Positions 57,299 to 64,000 of a DNA stretch of 64,000 nt are shown here, piece by piece. The stretch is from Denitrificimonas caeni DSM 24390 (GTDB taxonomy: Bacteria; Pseudomonadota; Gammaproteobacteria; Pseudomonadales; Pseudomonadaceae), in the NCBI RefSeq assembly GCF_000421765.1, contig NZ_ATXQ01000007.1:62001-126000 (forward strand), written 5' to 3'. The translations under genes were made by a program, and so were the position numbers. The notes beneath the pieces were generated by a model. That model did not search any database. It had not been told where the DNA came from and was given only the letters and a program-made list of their open reading frames with translations. Every line of letters begins with the position of its first letter. The stretch's first letter is position 1.

Positions 57299-58801
57299 AT
57301 GCCCAATTCTGCTCCCAAACACTTCCCATTGATCGCCGCCATTGATCTGGGATCCAATAGTTTTCATATGGTTCTGGCTAAAACCGACCAGCGCGAGATA
57401 CGAATTCTTGAACGCCTTGGCGAAAAGGTGCAATTGGCTGCCGGTATCAATGCAGAGCTAGAGTTACAAGATGACGCGATTGAACGTGGCCTTGCCTGCT
57501 TGCGACGCTTTGCTCAACTGATCAGCGACTTACCTCAAGGCGCCGTGCGGATTGTTGGTACCAGCTCGTTAAGGGTGGCACATAACCGTCAAGACTTTAT
57601 TCGCCGCGCTGAAGAAATATTAGGCCACGATGTCGATGTCATTTCGGGCCGCGAAGAAGCACGGTTGATTTATCTGGGTGTATCTCACTCTCTAGCCGAT
57701 ACGCCGGGCAAACGTTTGGTGGTGGATATTGGCGGTGGTAGTACAGAATTTATCATTGGCCAACAGTTTGAATCTCAGCTACGTGGCAGCTTGCAGATGG
57801 GTTGTGTCAGCTTCACTCAGCGCTTCTTTAAAGATGGCATGGTCACTCCCGCCCGTTACGCGCAAGCCTATACAGCAGCACGTCTCGAACTGATGGAACT
57901 TGAGCAAAGTCTGCGCCGAATGGGCTGGCAAGATACTGTTGGTGCTTCTGGAACCATTCGTTCAGTCGGCCAAGCCCTTGCTGCTGCCGGCCTAACCAAT
58001 GGCGAAATCACCAACTCCGGGCTGACTTGGCTCAAACGCAAGGTGCTAAAAATCGGTGACACTAGAAAAATTGATATTGCCGGCGTCAAACCTGAGCGCA
58101 GTGCTATTTTACCGGCGGGTTTAGCAATTATCGAAGCCATTTTTGATGCTTTAAACCTTGAGCAAATGGCGCCTTGTGATGGCGCATTACGTGAAGGCGT
58201 ACTCTACGACTTACTGGGTCGCCATCAGCATGAAGATGTACGTGAGCGCTCGATCCAAAGCTTAATGGAACGCAGTCATGTTGATTTTGAACATGCGCAA
58301 AAAGTTGAAAGCAAAGCCCTTGAGGCCTTAGAGCAAGTGGCTGAAGCCTGGCAACTCAATGAAGAATGGCACAGCGATATGCTCAGCTGGGCAGCTCGCG
58401 TGCATGAAGTGGGCTTAGACATTGCTCATTACCATTACCACAAGCACGGTGCTTATCTAGTCGAGCATTCCGACTTGGCCGGTTTCTCTCGTCAAGATCA
58501 ACAAATGCTTGCGCTGTTAGTACGTGGTCATCGCCGCAATATCCCTAAAGAGCGTTTTGCGGAGTTTAGCGGTGAAAGCCAACAGCTGTTGCACCTGTGT
58601 ATTTTGCTGCGTTTTGCCATACTTCTGCACCACATTCGTGGTTCTCAAGAAGTTCCTAAGTTAGAACTAACCGCAAAAACTAACAGCTTGCACATCCGCT
58701 TTCCCGAGCAGTGGTTAGATAATAATCCTCTGACCTTAGCTGATTTCCAAAAAGAAGCGGGCTGGTTAGAACGTATCGACTTTACTCTGACCGCTGAGTA
58801 A
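57299..58801 (+). CDS. ppx: Exopolyphosphatase Ppx (Ppx/GppA family)
   Basis: Ppx hydrolyses terminal phosphates from polyphosphate. The 500-residue protein has the actin-fold phosphate loops [15 protein letters not shown] (N-terminus) and [11 protein letters not shown], and a C-terminal HD-like portion (about residues 310-500). ATG 57299 was chosen because the family begins about 15 residues before the first phosphate loop. It is divergent from trxA. No ppk gene is found on its other side; a DUF3301 gene and dnaA follow instead. Confidence 0.95.
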   Translation: MPNSAPKHFPLIAAIDLGSNSFHMVLAKTDQREIRILERLGEKVQLAAGINAELELQDDAIERGLACLRRFAQLISDLPQGAVRIVGTSSLRVAHNRQDFIRRAEEILGHDVDVISGREEARLIYLGVSHSLADTPGKRLVVDIGGGSTEFIIGQQFESQLRGSLQMGCVSFTQRFFKDGMVTPARYAQAYTAARLELMELEQSLRRMGWQDTVGASGTIRSVGQALAAAGLTNGEITNSGLTWLKRKVLKIGDTRKIDIAGVKPERSAILPAGLAIIEAIFDALNLEQMAPCDGALREGVLYDLLGRHQHEDVRERSIQSLMERSHVDFEHAQKVESKALEALEQVAEAWQLNEEWHSDMLSWAARVHEVGLDIAHYHYHKHGAYLVEHSDLAGFSRQDQQMLALLVRGHRRNIPKERFAEFSGESQQLLHLCILLRFAILLHHIRGSQEVPKLELTAKTNSLHIRFPEQWLDNNPLTLADFQKEAGWLERIDFTLTAE

Positions 58802-58855
58802 TTCTGATTTTTTACGAGTTTAAAACGGCGATTTAACAACATAGCCGACTGCGTT

Positions 58856-59293
58856 TTAATGCTTAGGTCGCCACTCATCCAACTGTACTACGGTATTTTG
58901 CCGTGCGTTTGTCTGTGGTTCAGCAGCATTATTTTGTGTATGCACGACATTACCACCGTCCACCGCCTGCATTGCTTCATAAATAGGGTAGGCCTGCAGT
59001 TCAATCTTCGCTAAATGACGGCCATACATAGCCACTGTGCCGTTTAAACGTTCTTGGCTGGTGACCGTAAACTCGAAGCTATAGATGCGCGCCAAGCGCT
59101 TCCGTTGACTGCCATCGGCAATGATTTTCCAGCCTTTAAACGCCACATTACCGTCTAACAACTGCACAGATTCACGCTGACAATGGGCTCGCGCATGATC
59201 TAGAGCACGCTCACGTACCCCGTGCCCGCGCCAGATCCAAGCAATACTCAAAGCCACCAATAACCAAGCGGTTAACTCACCCAACGTTATCAT
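58856..59293 (-). CDS. DUF3301 domain membrane-anchored protein
   Basis: This 145-residue protein has one N-terminal membrane helix (about residues 3-19), then RERALDHARAHCQRESVQLLDGNVAFKGW and RIYSFEFTVTSQERLNGTVAMYGRHL, the pattern of DUF3301. Function is unknown. ATG 59293 follows AAGGT; a TTG at 59317 is less likely. It is divergent from dnaA, with about 165 bases between the two starts. Confidence 0.85.
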   Translation of the reverse strand: MITLGELTAWLLVALSIAWIWRGHGVRERALDHARAHCQRESVQLLDGNVAFKGWKIIADGSQRKRLARIYSFEFTVTSQERLNGTVAMYGRHLAKIELQAYPIYEAMQAVDGGNVVHTQNNAAEPQTNARQNTVVQLDEWRPKH

Positions 59294-59388
59294 TTCTTTT
59301 ACCTTGGTTATGTCCAATTTATCGCGACCCAGCAGCGATGCTGGATCAATATGTAGCCTGTAAAAGTCTGCGCTATTTTTACCATGCC

Positions 59389-59397
59389 TGTGGATAA
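59389..59397 (-). promoter_or_regulatory. Single DnaA box upstream of dnaA
   Basis: A perfect TGTGGATAA lies 61 bases upstream of the dnaA start. Single boxes here usually mediate DnaA autoregulation. The surrounding 165-base intergenic region shows no second box and no AT-rich unwinding element typical of oriC. Confidence 0.75.
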
Positions 59398-59457
59398 CTT
59401 TACCTCTGACGGCTACAATAGCCTGTCGTAATTACTATGTTTTATTGAGGGATCTCT

Positions 59458-60960
59458 GTGTCTGTCGAACTTTGGCTACAGTCTATCGATTTTTTACGCG
59501 ATGAACTGCCTGCTCAGCATTTCAACACCTGGATCCGTCCATTACAAGTTGAAGCCGTCGGTGATGAACTGCATATTTTCGCACCGAATCGGTTTGTATT
59601 AGATTGGGTCAATGATAAATATATCAACCGCATTTTAGAGTTAATGGCCGAGCGTAATAATGGCGATGTTCCGCCTATTGCTCTGCAAATTGGTAGCAAG
59701 GGCAATGCCCGCACTAGTTTTAGTAGCGCACCTAACATACCAACCCGCAGCCAATCTAACAGTCAAGTTTCTGCCGCGGCAACTGCAGCGCCTATCGCAG
59801 AGACTCTGGCTGCACAGGCCGAGGCGACTTCGCAACAATCGACCACCAATCCAGCACCTGTGCCTATCCATAACGTTGCTCCTGCGCCCAGCACACCCGC
59901 AAGCGAGCGCGGCGTACCGGCAAAAGGCGCAATCAAGCACGTTAGCGCACTGAATCGCTCATTTACCTTTGATAGTTTTGTCGAAGGTAAATCGAACCAA
60001 CTGGCGCGCGCTGCCGCTTGGCAGGTAGCTGACAATCCTAAGCATGGTTATAACCCGCTATTTTTGTATGGCGGTGTTGGTTTAGGGAAAACTCACTTGA
60101 TGCATGCGGTTGGTAATCATTTACTGCAGAAAAACCCGAACGCAAAAGTCATTTATTTGCATTCTGAGCGCTTTGTAGCCGACATGGTCCGTGCCTTACA
60201 AAACAATGCGATCAATGAGTTTAAAAACTATTACCGCTCAGTTGATGCGCTACTGATTGATGACATTCAATTCTTTGCCAAAAAAGAGCGCTCACAAGAA
60301 GAGTTTTTTCACACCTTTAATGCCTTACTCGAAGGTAATCAACAGGTCATTCTTACCAGTGACCGCTACCCGAAAGAAATTGACGGCCTTGAAGAGCGCT
60401 TAAAATCACGTTTTGGTTGGGGTCTAACGGTTGCTGTAGAGCCACCTGAACTAGAAACGCGCGTCGCTATTTTGATGAAAAAAGCCGAGCAGAGCAGGGT
60501 ACAGCTCTCGCATGATTGCGCATTCTTTATTGCTCAGCGTATCCGCTCTAACGTTCGTGAACTAGAAGGTGCATTGAAACGCGTCATTGCTCACGCACAC
60601 TTCACCAATGAACCCATCACAGTGGAACTGATCCGCGAATCACTGAAAGACCTATTGGCACTGCAAGACAAACTTGTCAGTATTGATAACATTCAGCGCA
60701 CAGTGGCTGAGTACTACAAAATTAAAATTTCCGATATTTTATCAAAACGTCGTTCACGCTCAGTGGCCCGCCCCCGTCAGGTGGCAATGGCTCTCGCCAA
60801 GGAAATCACCAATCACAGTTTGCCTGAAATTGGTGACGCCTTTGGTGGACGCGATCACACCACTGTTTTGCATGCTTGTCGGAAAATTGCTGAACTGAGC
60901 GAAACCGATGCGGACATCCGCGAAGACTATAAAAACCTACTGCGCACGTTAACGACATAA
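59458..60960 (+). CDS. dnaA: Chromosomal replication initiator DnaA
   Basis: DnaA binds origin boxes and opens DNA. The 500-residue protein has domain I (1-80), a long Ala/Ser/Pro-rich linker (about 85-160), the AAA+ domain with Walker A GGVGLGKT (205-212) and [11 protein letters not shown], and the C-terminal DNA-binding domain with [13 protein letters not shown] and [12 protein letters not shown]. The start is GTG 59458 behind GAGGGA. dnaN follows after 35 bases. Confidence 0.98.
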   Translation: MSVELWLQSIDFLRDELPAQHFNTWIRPLQVEAVGDELHIFAPNRFVLDWVNDKYINRILELMAERNNGDVPPIALQIGSKGNARTSFSSAPNIPTRSQSNSQVSAAATAAPIAETLAAQAEATSQQSTTNPAPVPIHNVAPAPSTPASERGVPAKGAIKHVSALNRSFTFDSFVEGKSNQLARAAAWQVADNPKHGYNPLFLYGGVGLGKTHLMHAVGNHLLQKNPNAKVIYLHSERFVADMVRALQNNAINEFKNYYRSVDALLIDDIQFFAKKERSQEEFFHTFNALLEGNQQVILTSDRYPKEIDGLEERLKSRFGWGLTVAVEPPELETRVAILMKKAEQSRVQLSHDCAFFIAQRIRSNVRELEGALKRVIAHAHFTNEPITVELIRESLKDLLALQDKLVSIDNIQRTVAEYYKIKISDILSKRRSRSVARPRQVAMALAKEITNHSLPEIGDAFGGRDHTTVLHACRKIAELSETDADIREDYKNLLRTLTT

Positions 60961-60995
60961 CAGCAGTGCTAGCACTCTCACGCAAGGGAATAACC

Positions 60996-62099
60996 ATGCA
61001 CTTCACCATCCAACGCGAAGCTTTGTTAAAACCGCTGCAACTGGTGGCCGGTGTTGTTGAACGCAAGCAAACCATGCCTGTGTTATCCAACGTCCTCCTG
61101 GTCATCGAAGGGCAGAACCTATCCATGACAGGTACCGATACCGAAGTTGAACTGGTCGGCCGCATTACACTGCAAGAGCCAGCGCAAGCCGGTGAAATTA
61201 CTGTACCGGCTCGTAAACTCATGGATATTTGCAAAAACTTACCGGCTGATGCAATGATCGACTTCAAAGTCGATGATCAAAAAGTGTTGATCAAAGCCGG
61301 TCGCAGTCGTTTTACTCTGACCACATTACCCGCCTCAGATTTCCCTTCGTCAGAAGAAACACCTGGTTCATTATGCTTTACCCTTGAGCAAAGCAGTGTC
61401 CGTCGCTTGATTGAACGCACCAGTTTTGCTATGGCGCAGCAAGATGTCCGTTATTACTTAAACGGTCTGATGCTCGAAGCTAAGCAAGGTCAATTACGCG
61501 CTGTCGCCACTGATGGTCACCGCTTAGCAATGTGCTCAGTACCCGCAGGCATTACCGAAGACATTCAGCACCAAGTCATCGTTCCGCGCAAAGGCGTTTT
61601 AGAATTAGCCCGTTTAATGACCGAAGACAGCGCAGAAGTCAGCATTATTTTTGGTAGCAACTACATTCGCGCAACCACTGATGAGTTCACCTTCATTTCT
61701 AAACTGGTTGACGGTAAGTTCCCTGACTATGAGCGAGTGCTACCCCGTGGCGGCGACAAAACTGTGCTGGCAGATCGTCAAAGCCTACGTGAAGCATTAA
61801 ACCGTGCCTCTATTCTATCCAATGAGAAGTACCGAGGTATTCGTTGGCAGCTAGAGCCAAGCTTACTGAAAATCCAAGCCAATAACCCTGAGCAAGAAGT
61901 TGCAGAAGATGAAGTTACCGTAGACTACAGCGGCAGCACTTTAGAAATCGGCTTCAACGTTACCTATCTGCTCGACGTGCTCAGTGCCACCTCATCGGAG
62001 CAAATCAGCATTGTGCTATCAGACTCCAACAGCAGTGCATTAATTCAAGAGGCCGACAACGACAGTGCTTCTTATGTTGTTATGCCAATGCGTCTGTAA
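60996..62099 (+). CDS. dnaN: DNA polymerase III beta clamp DnaN
   Basis: The beta clamp encircles DNA and tethers polymerase III. The 367-residue protein starts MHFTIQREALLKPLQLVAGV; the C-terminus ends SYVVMPMRL, the family's conserved tail near the partner-binding pocket. ATG 60996 follows AAGGGAA; an upstream GTG at 60966 is less likely. It is in the dnaA-dnaN-recF-gyrB run. Confidence 0.97.
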   Translation: MHFTIQREALLKPLQLVAGVVERKQTMPVLSNVLLVIEGQNLSMTGTDTEVELVGRITLQEPAQAGEITVPARKLMDICKNLPADAMIDFKVDDQKVLIKAGRSRFTLTTLPASDFPSSEETPGSLCFTLEQSSVRRLIERTSFAMAQQDVRYYLNGLMLEAKQGQLRAVATDGHRLAMCSVPAGITEDIQHQVIVPRKGVLELARLMTEDSAEVSIIFGSNYIRATTDEFTFISKLVDGKFPDYERVLPRGGDKTVLADRQSLREALNRASILSNEKYRGIRWQLEPSLLKIQANNPEQEVAEDEVTVDYSGSTLEIGFNVTYLLDVLSATSSEQISIVLSDSNSSALIQEADNDSASYVVMPMRL

Positions 62100-62111
62100 T
62101 CGTTATTTAGT

Positions 62112-63212
62112 ATGGCAATTAGCCAATTGCAAATCACCGGTATACGCAATTTGCGGCCGGTGACTTTGCTAACATCTCCACGTATCAATATCCTCTATGG
62201 TGATAATGGCAGCGGCAAAACGAGCGTGCTGGAGGCCATTCACCTACTGGCAATGGCTCGCTCTTTTCGCAGCACACGCTTACAGCCAATGATTCAGTAC
62301 GAACAAAATAGCTGCACAGTCTTCGCTCAAATTCAGCGTAACGACAGTACTCAAAGTAACCTAGGCATCAGTCGTGATCGTCAGTCAGAGTTGCGCATTC
62401 GCATTGATGGTCAAAACGCTCGCAGTGCCGCACAACTGGCCCAACTTTTACCGCTGCAACTGATTAACCCTGACAGTTTTCGGCTACTTGAAGGTGCGCC
62501 AAAGATGCGCCGACAATTTTTAGATTGGGGAGTGTTCCACGTGGAACATAGTTTTATTTCCGCATGGCAGCGCTTACAGACCAGCTTAAGACAAAGAAAC
62601 TCATGCCTGCGCCATGGTATAATGGATAAAAGTGTAGTGGCTGCGTGGGATCGAGAACTGTGTATAGCTAGTGACGAAATCGATCAATTACGTCGATCCT
62701 ACATTGCAAAATTAAAACCAGTTTTTGAAAACACTCTAGCCAAGTTGCTGGAACTGCCGGATCTAACTCTGAGTTACTCTAGAGGATGGGACAAAGATAG
62801 CCGCTTAGAAGAAGTGCTCAATAAAAATCTTGAGCGCGATCGAGCGCTAGGCTATACCCAAGCAGGACCACAGCGCGCAGATTTACGAGTACGTATTGGC
62901 AGCAATAATGCCGTAGATATTCTTTCAAGAGGACAGCAGAAACTGGTTATTTGTGCCCTCAGAATTGCTCAAGGCTATTTGCTTTCTCAAGCTAGACGCA
63001 ATGAATGCATCTATCTCGTGGATGACTTGCCTTCTGAGTTGGATGAACAGCATCGTTTAGCGCTGTGCCAATTGCTAGACGATTTAGAATGTCAGGTGTT
63101 TATCACATGTGTTGATAAACAATTAATGAGTTCAGGCTGGCGCAAGGATACGCCAGTCTCTTTGTTCCACGTGGAACAAGGTCAAATTACACCATTGGGA
63201 GTGACCGCATGA
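62112..63212 (+). CDS. recF: DNA recombination and repair protein RecF
   Basis: RecF helps load RecA at gapped DNA. The 366-residue SMC-like ATPase has Walker [10 protein letters not shown] (30-38), the signature [10 protein letters not shown] and Walker B VYLVDD-like [12 protein letters not shown]. It starts at ATG 62112 and overlaps gyrB by 4 bases (ATGA). Two perfect parS sites lie within its coding sequence, both read as Phe-His-Val-Glu. Confidence 0.97.
   Translation: MAISQLQITGIRNLRPVTLLTSPRINILYGDNGSGKTSVLEAIHLLAMARSFRSTRLQPMIQYEQNSCTVFAQIQRNDSTQSNLGISRDRQSELRIRIDGQNARSAAQLAQLLPLQLINPDSFRLLEGAPKMRRQFLDWGVFHVEHSFISAWQRLQTSLRQRNSCLRHGIMDKSVVAAWDRELCIASDEIDQLRRSYIAKLKPVFENTLAKLLELPDLTLSYSRGWDKDSRLEEVLNKNLERDRALGYTQAGPQRADLRVRIGSNNAVDILSRGQQKLVICALRIAQGYLLSQARRNECIYLVDDLPSELDEQHRLALCQLLDDLECQVFITCVDKQLMSSGWRKDTPVSLFHVEQGQITPLGVTA
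62533..62548. other. parS site 1 (ParB-binding site)
   Basis: TGTTCCACGTGGAACA is a perfect 16-bp palindrome matching the Pseudomonas parS core GTTCCACGTGGAAC. ParB nucleates here and acts with ParA in origin-region segregation. It is embedded in recF codons for Phe-His-Val-Glu. Confidence 0.92.
63163..63178. other. parS site 2 (ParB-binding site)
   Basis: A second perfect TGTTCCACGTGGAACA lies 630 bases after the first, near the 3' end of recF, again in the Phe-His-Val-Glu reading. The two together mark this locus as part of the origin-proximal partition region. Confidence 0.92.
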
Positions 63213-64000
63213 GCGAAGATAAATCGTACGATTCCAGTAGTATTAAAGTTCTTAAAGGTCTGGATGCCGTACGCAAACGCCCTGGTATGTATATCGGTGA
63301 TACTGATGACGGCACTGGGCTACATCACATGGTTTTTGAAGCCGTGGACAACTCCATCGACGAGGCCTTAGCCGGCCATTGCGATGAAATCAGCATTACC
63401 ATTCATACCGACGAATCCATCACCGTACAAGACAACGGCCGTGGCATTCCAGTTGATATCCATGAAGAAGAGGGGATATCGGCAGCAGAAGTCATTATGA
63501 CAGTACTGCATGCTGGCGGTAAGTTTGACGATAACAGCTATAAAGTCTCTGGTGGTTTGCACGGCGTTGGCATTTCAGTAGTCAACGCGTTGTCACGGGT
63601 TTTGATTATGACCATCCGCCGCCAAGGCAAGGTATGGGAACAAACCTATCACCACGGCGTGCCGCAAGCACCGATGACAGCGATTGGAGAGACCAGCTCA
63701 ACCGGTACTCGGATTCACTTTAAACCGTCGCCAGAAACCTTTGGCAACATCCAGTTCAGCTGGGATATTTTGGCTAAACGCTTGCGCGAACTGTCCTTCC
63801 TCAACTCAGGCGTGGGCATTCACTTAAAAGATGAGCGCACAGGTAAAGAAGAGTTATTCAAATACGAAGGTGGTCTTAAAGCCTTTGTGGAGTATCTCAA
63901 TACCAACAAAACCACGGTCAATCAAATTTTCCATTTTGCCGTGCAGCGCGAAGAAGATGGTGTTGGCGTTGAAGTGGCGATGCAGTGGAATGATGGTTTT
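63209..64000 (+). CDS. gyrB: DNA gyrase subunit B (N-terminal part, cut by window edge)
   Basis: GyrB is the ATPase subunit of DNA gyrase. The first 264 residues are inside the window. The GHKL ATP-binding motifs are present: [24 protein letters not shown] and [18 protein letters not shown] 63209 overlaps the recF stop. The TOPRIM and C-terminal parts lie beyond the window. Confidence 0.98.
   Translation, partial: MSEDKSYDSSSIKVLKGLDAVRKRPGMYIGDTDDGTGLHHMVFEAVDNSIDEALAGHCDEISITIHTDESITVQDNGRGIPVDIHEEEGISAAEVIMTVLHAGGKFDDNSYKVSGGLHGVGISVVNALSRVLIMTIRRQGKVWEQTYHHGVPQAPMTAIGETSSTGTRIHFKPSPETFGNIQFSWDILAKRLRELSFLNSGVGIHLKDERTGKEELFKYEGGLKAFVEYLNTNKTTVNQIFHFAVQREEDGVGVEVAMQWNDGF

Noticed and set aside
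59294-59457. The dnaA upstream region as oriC
   Set aside because: Only about 165 bases with one perfect DnaA box and no AT-rich element or box cluster; more likely an autoregulated promoter. It cannot be fully excluded without replication mapping.

Overview
The window is about 64 kb of gammaproteobacterial chromosome, most like a denitrifying member of the Pseudomonadaceae. The grounds are a nirSMCFDLGHJEN operon in the Pseudomonas aeruginosa gene order, a divergent nirQ-norE-norF set, norCB(D), Anr/Dnr-type boxes, Pseudomonas-type parS sites, and ubiD-rho-trxA-ppx in Pseudomonas order. Base composition looks close to 50% GC, lower than classical Pseudomonas, so a relative such as the Denitrificimonas/Thiopseudomonas group is possible. 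I cannot settle the species from the sequence alone.

Layout. 1-3.1 kb: norCBD, with norD cut by the window edge, on the minus strand behind a perfect Dnr/Anr box. 3.2-8.2 kb: rsmE, bioA, a sugar-phosphate mutarotase and two TRAP permease subunits, all on the minus strand. 8.24-9.28 kb: a gene-free stretch with nine DnaA boxes in three modules of identical internal geometry. This is a strong candidate for the replication origin or another DnaA-binding locus. 9.3-12.5 kb: rarD, srkA, chrA. 12.7-24.4 kb: a SCO protein, then norF, norE and nirQ on the minus strand, divergent from the eleven-gene nirS operon for nitrite reductase and heme d1. 24.5-33.4 kb: a soluble CZB chemoreceptor, a bestrophin-like channel, a KefC-type antiporter, a VIT1-like carrier, NDH-2, a quinone oxidoreductase, a FliL-like protein and an outer-membrane barrel. 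33.7-39.1 kb: bioBFHCD and comF. 39-53 kb: transporters, regulators and enzymes interrupted by arrays of two palindromic repeat families, here called A and B. 52.7-59.3 kb: a ferredoxin-type reductase, ubiD, rho, trxA, ppx and a DUF3301 protein. 59.4-64 kb: dnaA, dnaN, recF and gyrB (cut by the window edge), with two perfect parS sites inside recF.

How it fits together. NirS reduces nitrite to NO, with NirM and probably NirC donating electrons. NirF, D, L, G, H, J, E and N make or insert heme d1. NorCB reduces NO to N2O, and NirQ/NorD and NorE/NorF assist its maturation. One Dnr/Anr box lies before norC and another between nirQ and nirS, so the modules are probably co-induced by low oxygen and NO.

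The most unusual point is replication architecture. dnaA has ppx-trxA-rho-ubiD upstream instead of the usual rpmH-rnpA side, only about 165 bp of upstream intergenic DNA and a single perfect DnaA box. The DnaA-box cluster lies about 50 kb away, between the nor and nir clusters. No tRNA, rRNA, CRISPR array or complete insertion sequence was recognised.
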